Assembly: GCA_007258455.2 (NCBI GenBank)
Contig: VDFB02000002.1
Location: 1 to 64,000, forward strand
Direction: 5' to 3'
From: Sequoia sempervirens
Lineage: Eukaryota; Streptophyta; Pinopsida; Cupressales; Cupressaceae
Length of the DNA stretch: 64,000 bases
Shown here one piece after another: positions 24,340 through 36,300 of the stretch. Below the pieces are notes generated by a model. It saw only the letters and a list, made by a program, of their open reading frames with translations. It had not been told where the DNA came from and searched no databases. Within the stretch, counting starts at the first letter, position 1. Every line of letters begins with the position of its first letter. Position numbers and translations under genes: made by a program.

Positions 24340-25000
24340 TTTCCTCAAAGAATGAATCAACAATCAACTCATTCCTACAATTGTCAAATAAAGGAATTTG
24401 GAAACTCTTCTTGGATGGTGCCAAGTGTAAGAATGGTGTCGAGGCTGACATGGCCCTATACTCTTCTAAAAAAAAGAAGTCACTGTTTTAATATAGACTA
24501 CAATTCAATTGCATCAATAGTGTAGCAAAATATGAAACATTGGAATTAGGACTCCACCTTGCTGAAAAGAAAGGTAGTAAGAATCTGCATGTGTGTTGGG
24601 GTGATGGCAATGTCAATAGGCAGATCAGATCACTCTGTTCTACAAAGAGCCCTCTGATAAGAGCTTATGCACATAGAATTTGGGATTTTCTGAAAGCTTT
24701 TGATGCATTCACTATTCAAACTATTGCAAGGAAAATAAATAAAGAAGCTGATAAAATGGTAGTTGTTGGCTCATAATTCTAGCCCCACAAGGACTAACGA
24801 ACCAAGGCTAGGTCAAGGTTACAATTAGACCATCAGTACCAAATAACTCTACTCACCAGGAAGTATTTGAAGGAAATGAACAGATTGGAAGAGCCTATGG
24901 AGATTAGATTATTCAAGTGAAAGGGCATAAAATTCTTGAAGGGATCATCACTTTGGAGAAAATATTTAACACTGATGTTCAATCAAAAAGGGTAAATCTA
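24340..25000 (+). pseudogene. Remnant of a Tat-like gypsy pol (second RNase H)
   Basis: A plus-strand frame from about 24393 reads LFLDGAKCKNG, then after a TAA at about 24489 YETLELGLHLAEKKGSKNL, then IRAYAHRIWDFLKAFDAF and NKEADK before stops at 24774. This is the pattern of the archaeal-type RNase H found after RT/RH in Tat-lineage gypsy elements (DGA-KNG, AEYE-L-LGL, HADSLA). From 24818 a second frame gives RPSVPNNSTHQEVFEGN, the usual downstream segment, so there is one frameshift. No LTRs were found. It lies inside the ABCI-like intron. Confidence 0.65.
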
Positions 25001-25519
25001 TGGTAATTCTACCTAAAGACTGTTCACATGTTAAGTGTCAAGTCAGTTCTTACTCTTTGACTTGTTAAGTTCTCATCCAGTTCAAGTCTGATGGCCATGG
25101 TTTCTAGAGGAAGAATAAGAACTATTTTCAGATAAGATCTATTTACAACCAATTCCGTCAATACATTTGTATTTACAAGTGGAATATTTTGGTTGAAGGC
25201 TTCTGGAATGTATTGAAAACAACTTTTCTTCATCAGTGATTTAATATATGTAATGAATATGCACAATGCAAGTCAGCTTCCAAAAGGTAAATTTCACTTA
25301 CCCTATATGTTATGCTTAAGAATCTCTAAACCACATGCTAACTAATCATGTAAAATTACTAATTTTGATCTCCCAAAAAAACATAACAAAGTTTTCCCTA
25401 CTAGATTTAATCTATATTAACTAACTACTAAGATTTTTACTTTTCATACATGAGGGTTAACATCATAAAACATAAGATATATATATTCAAAATTTTCAAA
25501 GGAAAAGGAATACATATAC
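25001..25519. other. AT-rich intronic DNA
   Basis: No gene or repeat recognised. The minus-strand exon of the ABCI-like gene begins at its right edge. Confidence 0.5.
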
Positions 25520-25680
25520 CACACAACCAACAACTTTGCTCCAAGAACCTCCTAGGTAGGCAAGCTCGCCACTGCACACCAAAGAAGTATCATGAAATGT
25601 TGAACGACCTAGCACTTGTACCACATCTTTGCCTCCCACCATGTGCTTGCCCGCCAATTTTTTTAATAAAGTTGTCTTGC
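25520..25680 (-). pseudogene. ABCI19/20/21: ABCI19/20/21-like ABC protein, Walker A exon
   Basis: A 161-bp minus-strand exon between acceptor AGAATATACAG and donor GTG|GTATATG, open over all 53 codons. It encodes [38 protein letters not shown] and [13 protein letters not shown], the conserved N-terminal half of plant ABCI19-21 proteins (cytosolic/ER-linked ABC ATPases related to yeast Caf16). The exon starts inside the Walker A motif; the preceding exon with GxNGAG is not found in the window. GCV replaces the family's GSAG start, and Val for Ala fits GCG to GTG. Its own sequence is intact, but the gene is broken downstream by satellite at 8778. Confidence 0.88.
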
Positions 25681-25702
25681 CTGTATATTCTAGAAAAATC
25701 AT

Positions 25703-26296
25703 ATATTCATCTCCTTTTAATATTTAAGTTCCCTCTAATGTTAAGAGCATGACATGGAAGTGAAAACAACAGACGATGGTAGGGACTAGTCCTGTGGCTG
25801 AAATCTCCCCCCAAGAAATTGTTAGTCTTTATCTTTTGTGCAAGATATTAAGATTTATTATACAAGAAAGGACAAGACAATATAAGGAGCCTGGTAGAAC
25901 TTTATTTCACCTCTTAACATTAGTACAGAGAGAGAACCTCTGGTTCAAATTCTAAATCATTACTGTAAGATAACTGAATTGCTAACAAATCCATGAAACA
26001 ATGAGAAATTATTTGGCAAAGATCTTATTTGTTATCAAAAAAATTAGTTGACAATATTTACAGCCAGGTTTGTGCACCAAGAAATATGAACATACACATT
26101 CAAGTATTTCTTTGGTGAACCATATCCACAAAATAAAAAGAAAATGGAAGGATTGCATCAGAATGTATATCACTAGAAATTACAAAGCTGAATTGTTAGA
26201 GAAAAGAAGATACTTCAAGGATTCAGTTCCACTGCTTTATATGGATGTATTTTTTTTTTTACAGCCCCAAGTAGTCCTTTCCTTCAAAGAGCTATA
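25703..26296. other. Non-coding DNA with an oligo-T run
   Basis: AT-rich, no gene recognised. A run of 13 T at about 26250-26262 lies just outside the end of the minus-strand gypsy element, where it would read as oligo-A on the element's sense strand. Confidence 0.4.
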
Positions 26297-26402
26297 GGAT
26301 TCCCCTCGTACGTGGTCTCATAAAGATATCTTCCACAGATTGACAAGATCTCCAGTCAATAGGTCTTCCCTTTCCTCATTGCTATTCACGGGCTTGTCTA
26401 CA
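26297..26402 (-). repeat. Direct repeat of the gag 5' segment
   Basis: About 105 bp closely match 32757-32870 in the same orientation. Both encode NSNEEREDLL-DLVNLWKISL, then CGTACGARGGGAATCC. Similarity ends sharply after GGGAATCC. Thus the same coding block lies before gag and after integrase in one element. Confidence 0.85.
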
Positions 26403-29400
26403 AGCGACATTTGTTTAAGTAGATCTTTTGTATATCCATCCACGGTTGACACGAACATGTCTTTTGTTCTCAGCACCGTTTTCAAGCAGGGAGCCTTCTT
26501 CTCGAAGTAGGCCGCCCATTGTTCATCATTCCATTCAACCTCGTCATCAGTTTGGGACTCAATTTGTTCTTGGCCCACTTGTTTCTCCTTTTCCTCTTGA
26601 GCCTTTTTGTCCAGTTCCTTGGCTATGTATCCTCTTTTTACGCCTTCATAAGGAGCCACATATGTTAGTGGCCACCCATTTCAGCACTAGAGGGCAGGGG
26701 TTCCAAACACAACGTTGGTCAGGTGCTTGTGTATCTGAGGCACTGCAATTCCTTCTACTCTCTTTTCCACCAATCTCTCTTCAATCATATGGTCTTGGCC
26801 TGATTCTGCCCAGACTCCATCTACAGCATATCCCGGGCCTCTCAACCCCCAGTCTTATTTTCTCTGTGCCTTGTTTTGCATAGGCCAATCCTCTCGTGTG
26901 GCGTAGCCCAGCATATTGATGGCGATGGCGTTCTCCTTTCTTTCCTCATACTTCTTCAACTTAGAGTCGTTGATTGCTTCTGGTAGTAGTGACTCATCTA
27001 AATTCTCAAGCTTTATAGAGCCATTGTCATAGAATTCCCAAACTTGGAATGGTCCTAACCAACGAACTTTGAACTTCCTTGGCTTGATTTCGTTGGAGCC
27101 GTTATATTTCAAAACTAACTGTCTCGGCCAGAAATTCATTCACCAAAGACGCTTGTCGTGCCAATATTTCCTTCGCCGTTGCATGTTCTCGATCACCCAT
27201 TGTGCCATTATCCTTCCCTCATCTAATTTATTAAGTTGGTATAGTCATTCCTTTAAACTTTTAGTATCACCCAACTGGTTCTCCACGACTATCCTTAAAT
27301 TGGGTACCATGTACTCCATCAGAATTACTGCTTCCTGACCGTACATTAATTGGAAGGGCGTGTGGTTCGTTGTTACCTTGTACGTTGCATGGTATGGCCA
27401 TGGAACGACTGGTAGTCTCTCTTCCCAGTCAGCTTCTTCTATGCCACATGACTTGTGAATAACTGATACCAACACTTTATTTGTAGACTCTGCCTGGCCA
27501 TTAGCTCATGGGTAGTACGAACTTGATAGGTTGTGAAAGATCTAGAACTTCGTCGTCATCAACCTGATGATGTGGTTGAAAAAATGCCCTCCATGGTCAC
27601 TCGTAATCTGAATGGGGATGTCGTACTGTATCAATGTCTACTCATAGATAAACCTTGTCATACTTTGTGTTGTGTTGTCTGGCAATGCTCTAGCTTCAGC
27701 CCACTTCGTTAGATATTCAGTAGCCACCACAATGTATCAACACCGATGTAACTGACTTACCTTTAATGGTCCAATGAAATCCAATCACCATCATTCAAAC
27801 AACTCTTGTGGTTGAGAAGGATGCAATGGCATGAAGTCTCGCTTAAATGGTTTCCTAACCCTCTGGCAAGGGTCACAACCTAACACCCACTCCCTAGCGT
27901 CTGTGTGCATCGTCGGCCACCATAGGCCTGCCAAGAGAATTTTTCTTGCTGTAGCATCTGGGCCCATATGACAGTTAGCCAGACCCTCATGTGCCTCCTT
28001 TAGTACACCTGATATCTCTTTCTTCTATGACACATCTTCGAAGGATCTGATCGAGCCCCATCTTGTAGAACAAGCCATTGATCAACTAAAACGTCTTACT
28101 CTTCAAGATGAGCTTTCTCCTTTCTGCTAGTGGCATTTCTTTTGGAAATGTGGATGTGGACAAATATTCTCCAATCTTTTCATACCATGAGGGCAACACT
28201 GTGATCTAAAATAGGTTTGCATCCAGAAAGTCTTCATTCACCCCTTCCTCAGCAGGTTCACCTGACCAGATTCTTAAGAACTGGTCAACAATAACATGGA
28301 TTTTCCCCAGCCGTAGGATGATAGTAAATGTAAATTCTTGGAGCAATAGCAGCCACCTGATCACTCGTCCTTGAATAATTGGCTTGTTCACTAAATACAT
28401 TAAGGCTTGGTGATCCACATAATAGGTGAACGTTGTGGCTGGGAGGTAGTGTCTGAATTTTTGTATGGAGTAGACCATTCCTAGTGCTTCGCCCTCAGTC
28501 ATACTATAATTCCTCTCTGCTCTTGAAATTAGTGAACTCGCAAAGAATATTGGATGGTCCAACCTGTGTTCTCCCACTTGTGCCAGTATTGCCGCAATGG
28601 AAAAGTTTGAGGCATCCACATGCACGTGGAACTCCTTGTTCCAGTCCGGATACGCCAATATGGGTGAGCTGATCAACTGGTCCTTCAATTCATTGAATGT
28701 TTTTTCCTCTTCTTCGGCCCATATGAAGGGTTGCCCTTTCTTGGTCAATAGGTCTAGAGGGTAAGATACCTGTGCAAAGTTCTTGATAAACCACCGGTAG
28801 TACCCCACATGCCCAAGGAAAGACTTCACCCCTATGATGTTCTCTGGAGCCTCCATCTGTACGATCATTCTCACCTTATCTGGGTCTGTCTTTAGTCTAA
28901 CCTTGCATACAATATGCCCCAACAATTTCCCTTGTGGCACCATAAACCTACATTTCCTGGGATTGAATGCCAAACGGGCCACCCGACACCTTTCCATGCA
29001 CTCTCTGAGGGCCTTCAAATGCTTCTCTGCGTCACTATAAATGGACCAGTCATCGAGGAAGGATTTGAAGTTTCCTACTGACATTTTGTCAAAGATATGC
29101 AATATTATTCTCTAGAAATTGGTTGGCGCATTATACAACCCGAACGACATCCGATTGTACACATACACTCCGTCCTCCACCACGAAAGTTATCTTCAGTT
29201 TATCTTCATCTGCAATACTGATCTGATTGTACCCCGAGAACCCATCTAGGAACGAGTACATCTCATGCCCGACAACCTCTTCGAGAATTATGTTGGTGAA
29301 GGGGATAGGAAATGGGTCCTTGACGGTCACTGCGTTCAAACTCCGAAAGTCCACACATATTTGGATCTCCTTCGTTTCTTTCTTCAGGGATATGACGATT

Positions 29401-30428
29401 GGTGATACTCAGTCACTAACTTCTACCTTGAAGATGATGCCCGCGTCCAACATCTTTTCAATTTCCTCTTGTACCTTGGTGGCATAGTTTTTATTCATCC
29501 TATAGGGCCTCTTTCGTACGGGTTGGGCTCTTGGTACAAGAGGGATCCTATGTATGCACAGCTCTAGCAGTATTCCTTTAAGGTCCTTATAAGTCCATGG
29601 AAAGGAATCTTTGTATTCCATGAAGATCTTGAATGCAACCGCCTTTAGTACGAGGTCCCAATCATCACCAACGAGAATCTCTTTGGGCTTTTCGAGCTCA
29701 CCGAGGTTGACCTTCTTTACTGTCGGTTCCTCGTACTTGATAATTTTGTCTCGTTCGAATTTATTTGCTGGTATTTCATCCAATTCAACCACCCCTTCCT
29801 TATATTGACCGTACTTAGTTGGAAATGTTTGACTGGTCGAGGCATTGTCTCCTTGCTCTCCCCCTTCTCTGATTTGTAGCATATTGCAATTGGGGTGGAA
29901 AACCTTGTAGTCCTCCATCTGCCAGTGGAACAACCCATTTAACGAACTTGTTTCATCCTCAGAGCAACTATCGATCTCTAGTATACCTTCCTTGTTCAGC
30001 TCCATTATCTTTCTCTCTTCATCAACATCTGATCCTTCCTCTGATTCTGATCCTGATGATTGTAGCTCTTTAGCAATCGCCTGGTTCTTTAGATCAATGC
30101 TATACTTCCGCTTGTGGTTCTCGATTGACAGTGTATTCCTTTTCCAGTTATGGTTTGGTTTTGCAGCAATCAGCCATTCCCATCCCAACAGTGTATCATA
30201 TGCCCTTTTCTCTAGTGGGATGACAACAAAATTTAATAAGAACTCCTGCATGCCAGTGACCACTTTTTGTGCCATCAGGGTACCGAGAGGTTTGATGCCA
30301 TGTTGATCTGCACCTACCAGGTGGAATGTCGAGGGCCAGAGGATTGACTTACGCAGGAATTTCCATGTCTCCTCTGGTAGTACAATGACTCTAGAACCCC
30401 CGTCGACAATGGTGTTAGAGACTTTCAT
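26318..30428 (-). pseudogene. pol: Pol of the minus-strand gypsy element
   Basis: PR: IVDGGSRVIVLPEETW at the start of a 339-codon frame (29409-30428). RT: a TGA where the motif usually has Trp (29406), then DFRSLNAVTVKDPFP, MSFGLYNAPTNF, a TAG at 29109 and FLDD at 29049-29060. RNase H: HVDASNFSIAAIL and DHQALMYLVNKP, ending at 28206. IN: a zinc-binding region and LDFIGP around 27760-28060 after a frameshift, then RWLGPFQV near 27050. After IN a further ~270 codons continue in frame 1 with a Glu/Lys-rich part and end at 26318. Several stops and at least one frameshift, so inactive. Confidence 0.87.
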
Positions 30429-30748
30429 TCCCAGAATTAGTACACCATCTGTACGACGGTTGGTTTCCTCCCAATACTCACTGTGAGTAGCATTGGATTA
30501 GTGGTCTCTACTATCAGTTCTGTCATTTGTTCTATTGGACCCTTCTAAAGATTATTTTCAATAAAATTTGTAAGTGCTACTCTCATTTGAGGCATCATTT
30601 GTAGGAGGTCAGTTACCTTGATTGGTACAGTTGTGTGAAGCACCTGTCGTACTATGTTCTTCTTCGACTGCGACTGCAACAACGTACTGGCCATTTTGGA
30701 AGTTCCTTGTTCATTTTGCATAGCTTCTTCTACTTCTACCCTAGCTTA

Positions 30749-32873
30749 TCAGAGTCTTTCCTTCTCCGTACAAGGGTCTGGATAATTAGTCTTCTTCACT
30801 TGCGCCCTTGTTATTGCCAGGACTTCTTCATCGGCCACTTCCAACATATTGATGCCTTTCTGTTTCGGGAAGTCGGTGTCTTCGTGCTCACCAGGACCAC
30901 ACCATTTACATAGTTTTTCCCTGGTGCTTTGACTACTCTGACAATCCCTCGCAAAGTGACCCCATTCATTACATTTCCTGCATTGGATCATGGGTCTGCC
31001 TTTGCTGTCGTACTGGATTTTACTTCTTGGCATATTATTTCTCTGATTTTTGTGGTAGCCACCCGGGGATGCGTTGTTATTCTGAGGTTTCGGCAATGTG
31101 GTCAGTGGGGTTGAGTGTTCGCCTTGTGTGAAGAACACTTGCGAACTTTGTGTTTTTAAGATGTATGGGCACTCCTTAACGGAGTGTCCCATAATCTGGC
31201 AGATGTCACAGAACAATTTTTGTAGGCAGTTCACCTTTGTATGACCTTCCATCTTGCATTCAGTACACCATAATTCATTCGCATCCTTGGACCCTTCTTT
31301 GTCAGCCTTCAACTCTTTCATCATCTGTGGCATGTCACGACGAAGAGCTTGTATGGTTGTTGATTCATCTTCACTTTCCTCCTCACTCTCTTCGTCATCT
31401 TTCTTCTTTCTCTTCGAGGATGTCTTGTTCTTGCTTTCAAAGTCCATCGCTCGGTTATATGCTTTAGTGTACGATGATGGCAGTACTACTTTCTTTTTTC
31501 TTCGAAGTGAGGGAATCAATCCTTCAATAAACCATCTCTTCTTTAGGCCATCCGCTGGCTATGCCTCAAGCTTCGCTATCAAATCTTTTAATTTTTGATT
31601 GTAGGTCCACATGCTCTCTTACTTTCCTTATTTAGTATTGTATATCTCTATGACAATCTCAGTATCATCTCGTAGGAGTTTGAACTCCTCTTGGAAAGCT
31701 TGCTTCAATAACCTCCATGTAGCTTTCTATGCTTGATCTAATTCAGAGTACAAATCAATGGCACTATCTCTGAGTGTCACTGGGAATGCTTTCAGCCACT
31801 GGTCCGGATCATCCTTTCCGCTGGCTATCCAGATAATTTCAAATGTCTTATAGTGCCTTAATGGATCTTCTGACCCATTCCCCATAAACTTCGGCAGCTT
31901 CTGCCGCTCTGGAGTAGCCATCTTTCCCCATTTTCCTCCTTGTGTGTTGGACTCGATTAGACTGGTTTCCCCGCTATGTTTCAGTGTGTCACTTGCAATC
32001 TCTTCCACGTACGAGTCACTCCCATGTCTTTCATTAGCATCCTCGACACCATGAGTCTCTTGGCATTCCCTTTGGTACTCTCTCGCCTTGGGGTATTGGG
32101 CTCAGATCTTCCACTCATTAGCCATTCGTCATTGTCCAGTAAGGACAACTCCCGTAAACGTTGATGCTACTACTTAATTCATCTTTGTTCTCATAAGGAT
32201 CATACCTTCCTACGTACGAGGTGCCGAAGGGTCCTTCGTCCCTTCCTTCTGCCAAACTTTGGTGTGCTCTTCCAATGGATGTGTCTATTCTTGTCAGATT
32301 CTCATATGTTCTTTTAATACTCTAATTTATTTCAATTAAATCCTCATCCAATTCCTTACCGGCTTGTTCAGTCTTCTTCGCCGGTTTTCTTGTTCTTACA
32401 GCCTGAGTGATCGCTGAACCTTCTCCTCCTGATCAGTCTCATGCCCATTAGGTACTCGATTCTTGTCTTTGTTCGGTCGTACAGGCATTTAAAATTTGTT
32501 CAGGCGATCATTGCTGACTATCGGATGTACGTCTTTGGCTAGTGTCTCATTCTTCTTCTTCTCATTTGGTTCTCTCTTCGTAGCGCTGCATTATTTTCTG
32601 CCTTCGAAATTCTCGATCCTCTTCTTCTCGAAGGTCTTGTAGGATGATGAAATGACAAGCCAACAGTTTGGGCATACGATTCAAGAGGTGTTCCACCTCG
32701 TCATTCACTTCCATCCTATCCCAGATAACTTCCTCAAGGATCTCCCACCAGCGGGATTCCCTTCGTACGTGGTCTCGTAAAGATATCTTCCACAGATTAA
32801 CAAGATCTTTAGTCAATAGGTCTTCCCTTTCCTCATTGCTATTCGCGGGCTCATCTGCTAGAAGACCCATCAC
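30749..32873 (-). pseudogene. gag: Gag of the minus-strand gypsy element, four knuckle sites
   Basis: The 5' part (32562-32873) is a charged segment with NSNEEREDLL and LVNLWKISLRDHVR. A gag core follows at 31727-32008 (PKFMGNGSEDPLRHYKTFE). From 31519 a 256-codon open frame carries an acidic/Lys-rich region and four knuckle sites: C-TEC-KMEGH-TKVNC, C-DIC-QIMGH-SVKEC, C-RKC-NEWGH-FARDC, and a fourth, C-KWC-GPGEH-EDTDF, whose last Cys is Phe. Most plant Gag proteins have one or two knuckles. Frames change between the 5' part and the core, and stops occur between 31520 and 31726. Confidence 0.85.
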
Positions 32874-32906
32874 GCTGCCATGACGATTGATTCCCTAATC
32901 CGCGCA

Positions 32907-32919
32907 GGCAACAATGCCA
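32907..32919 (-). promoter_or_regulatory. Primer-binding site, tRNA-Asp type (decayed)
   Basis: TGGCATTGTTGCC lies 2 nt after the LTR end. It resembles the TGGCGCCGTTGCC primer site common in Athila and Tat elements, with GCG to GCA and CCG to TTG changes that fit CpG decay. Confidence 0.7.
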
Positions 32920-32921
32920 AA

Positions 32922-33354
32922 TGGTTGCCCTACGAAATGTAATTCAAGTACTATGTACTACTAAGTAAACTAAATCATACGCAAAACATGGAACAGGACA
33001 ATAGAATAGAAATATATCATGTTTTAACATCAGATGCTTTATTCATTATCAGAAATATCACCATGTACAATCATAGAAGTATCCACAATGCTATCAACCA
33101 TGACTAAATTCACACAACATTTTTTTGACTACAGCCAACTAAATACATATATCATTCGGCGAGAGTTAAGTAACCAACTGACACGACGTTTCATAAGAAC
33201 AGTTATCACTAATCGGGACTTGATTACACGAAAGTACATGACATGTATTATTCCCACTAACTATAGTTTTATTAGCAATTGGCCGACTATGACCAAGGTC
33301 GATTACGACTGACTACAACAAAAGTAAAGATATACTACTTACAATATTCTAACA
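32922..33354 (-). repeat. 5' LTR of the minus-strand gypsy element
   Basis: On the minus strand it opens TGTTAGAATATTGTAAG at 33354 and ends GGGCAACCA at 32922. It contains a TATA-like GATATATGTATTT and, near its 3' end, AATAAA (TTTATT at 33038-33043 on the plus strand), the expected promoter and polyadenylation signals. The boundary at 33354 rests on the TG start only, since no partner LTR is present to compare. Confidence 0.7.
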
Positions 33355-36300
33355 AATGCAGGTCTAGGACACAATATTGCAGCAAGAAATGTCAAAAGGC
33401 GTACAAAGGGTGAGTAATATAATTATTACCATTTAGTATATCATTCAACAATTATTCTATAACTATTCTATTTCTCATGCATTCCCTAAATTTATAGTTA
33501 TAAACTCATCTATTTTCTTTCTCTTGATTGACTAGAAATTGTTCATGCCAAAATTTATTATAGTTAGTTGCTAAATGTGGTAAATAGTGACAAGTCAATC
33601 CTAAGAGTTTGCAAATATATTCATAAAAAGATCAATAAGTAGCTTTTGTTATTTCAACAACTACTGAACATCTGTCCTCAACCAATTCTTCAGACAGAAA
33701 AGAAACCTCAGATGTAGACATAAGCATTGACACCAAGACAAGGATGTTGACTAAAGGGTGTGTTCAATGTTCAACCCTTTGTTGACTTTGGTGATTCTGC
33801 ATTGAAGTAGTGGAATGTTATTTTGACCAACATAACTGCTTCATTGACAATAAAATTTATTCTACTTAGCTATGTTGAACATATTTCTTCTATACTTACT
33901 GCATTGATCAGAATTCTCTGTTTTTGATTAATCAGGTGTTTGATCAAAGAAACTAAAGGTCTGCTGACTAATTTGACTCAAAGAGGACTGCCATACTCTC
34001 ATATGATCATTAAGATTGTTGTTTACATTTTATCATTGTGACTGTTGTTTACCATGATAGTTAATATGAGATGTTACCTCATATTTATTGATAAAAAATT
34101 ATTCTAATTTTGTGACATTTCCTTGATAACAATTCATGTCATTTGAAAAGCATCCTCCCTTCTCGAATGAGGACTTCCCTCCACCCAAGGTGGCACTTGA
34201 CAATTGTCTGAAAGATCTGAATAAATTTGCAGATGTGAACTAAAAAGGTTCTTCACTTCCTTCACCTAAAAGGGAAACTCATCAAGCTTCCTTGACAAAC
34301 TTGTCTTTCCAAGTTCTTTGCCCTATAATCCATGACAATCTTCTAACACCCATTGCCTACTTTAGGACTCTGAATTGTCAGTAATAAATCATCTTGGTTC
34401 ATTCCCAACCACAACCTTGACCACATTGGCATCTATCCTCCAATCATTCTTTCTCTTCCTAAAGATGCCACCCTAATACCTTTGTCAAATGACAATGCAC
34501 CATAAATCATGTTTTAGCTCTTCACACAAATATTGTACTAGATAGATGACAATGAGGCCGAGTCAATGAAAATTGATCAACAGCATGTACACATGCTTGT
34601 CCGATACCAAAATTGTTCCAAACAAAGTTAGACATAACCTAGATTTCCAAGGAATCCTTTTTGATGTGTTTTTCACTTGCAAATGTAACCTAAGATGAGT
34701 CCTCTACATACTTAATGACTTTGACACAAGTACCACTTCTATCTCAAAGTCCACATTGACAGTCCTAGAAGCAACATTCTCACAACTCTAGGTCCATCAT
34801 GCCTCTTGACCACTCTCCTAGGAATGACTAAGTTTAATAACTCATTGTATGTCTCCCTAGAGTGTGATCATTTGGGCCCCTTTTTGTTCCTCCCTAGAAA
34901 AGATTTATGATGCCATTGTGTGAGTCTTCGAGAAGTTGTGTTGTTTGACATTATCACACCACAACTGTCTTTAAACTTCCACAATGCCACTATGTTTCAT
35001 ATCTTAGTGCCTTTGAAGGAGCTCAAATGACTATTTTTCATATTTTTCAGATTTTTGGCCTTTCCTTCGTCTAGATGTAATGTCAACCCTCCAGATTCAT
35101 CTTTAGTTCAGCCTATAAAAGATCCACATACTTAGATTATTAATCATCTTGACATCATGTCACACTACATTCTAGCATTTTTCCAAAGCTATTATTGATT
35201 TCCTACACACAATCACTTCGAAATAATGTTGCAGTGCACTACAAACACACCAATATGAATTTTATTGCAATTTTTGTTAAGGTTACACTTTATTTCTCTT
35301 ATCTCTATCACTTGATCTATGTCATTACATTCAAAGATTCTAATTATAGGAGATATTTAGGCACTTGATTTGTGTCATTAGGTTCTAAGATTCTAATTAT
35401 AGGAGTTATTTAAACAATCTATAAGCTATCCCTCATTCTCTAGTAGGGATAACCTAGCGACCTTGCACTTTCCTACTCCATCACTCTTCCTTGCCACTAG
35501 AATATTTCACTCAGCTACTTTGGTTAGGGTTTGATCAAGGAGCTACCAGTCATCCATGCATAGATCATCAACACCTTCCTAACTTCATCCACCAAACAAC
35601 CATTAGAATCCAAATTTCATATTAGTATACTAACATCACTTGAGTGTTTGAGGGTTCTTTTCAAGTAGAATCAATCATGGCAAACACATCCTCCAATCAT
35701 TTAGCACATTTTCATTATTTCAGTTTGCATTGTTGCGAGTTGACTATCGATTGTGACTAATTTAGAATTGCATCTATTGTTTCATTTAATTCTGAACATC
35801 TAGATTCATTGTGTGAGCATTCTTGATTTGGTAAAAATGAAGTTGCACTCTATAACCAAAAAAAACTTTATCATCTAGTTCACATCCTAGGTCAACCTAG
35901 AGTTTTCTTTCTATTTATTTTAATCAACTTTTTGTTTCATCATTATTTTTATTTGGGATAAGTATAGATTTACAAAATTATACACCCATTAAATAAGCAA
36001 TCAACATTTCTAGTTGTTTAACTATAATTAAAATAACCATCTCTAAGTATCAAAACTATCAAGTCCAAAGCAATATCATCTAAATGTATCATGCTGGATG
36101 CAACCATCACAGATAAACCAAGCATACTTTTTAGGAATATCACTTGCTAGATACAACCATCTCAAAATAAAAAGTAAGATATATTATTATTTATTTAGGA
36201 CTATACTTTAACATTCATCTAGTCCCCTGAATTTCAATTTTAGCATTGTGCTCCTTGCATCTTCATCTTCAATAGGAAAGAGAGGAGAAACAACACAAGC

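Larger units (their letters stand above)
9363..25519 (-). other. Giant intron of the ABCI-like gene
   Basis: Bounded on the minus strand by donor GTGTG|GTATATG after 25520 and acceptor GTCAATAG before 9362. The flanking exons join in frame to give GCV followed by GDIPLQ, matching the family's G-S-A-G-D/E-IPLQ segment. The intron holds a complete chromovirus and a fragment of another gypsy pol gene, both in the opposite orientation to the gene. Insertion size explains nearly all of its length. Confidence 0.75.
26297..33354 (-). mobile_element. Minus-strand Ty3/gypsy element (non-chromovirus), 3' truncated
   Basis: Reading from 33354 downward: a 433-bp LTR, a tRNA-Asp-type primer site, Gag, PR, RT, RNase H, IN and a C-terminal extension. 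The PBS type, the IVDGGSRV protease, RT/RH sequence such as DHQALMYLVNKP and IN text such as CDPCQRVRKP place it with the Athila/Tat-like non-chromoviruses. No second LTR occurs below 26297, where coding sequence simply stops. Several in-frame stops and frameshifts make it inactive. Confidence 0.85.

Noticed and set aside
29992..31598. Plus-strand open frames across the minus-strand gypsy element
   Set aside because: Shadows of the gag and pol frames on the other strand; no domain match.
34140..34900. A decayed retrotransposon coding region in the interval before the copia element
   Set aside because: Both strands were read, but no RT, integrase or Gag motif could be found in any frame.
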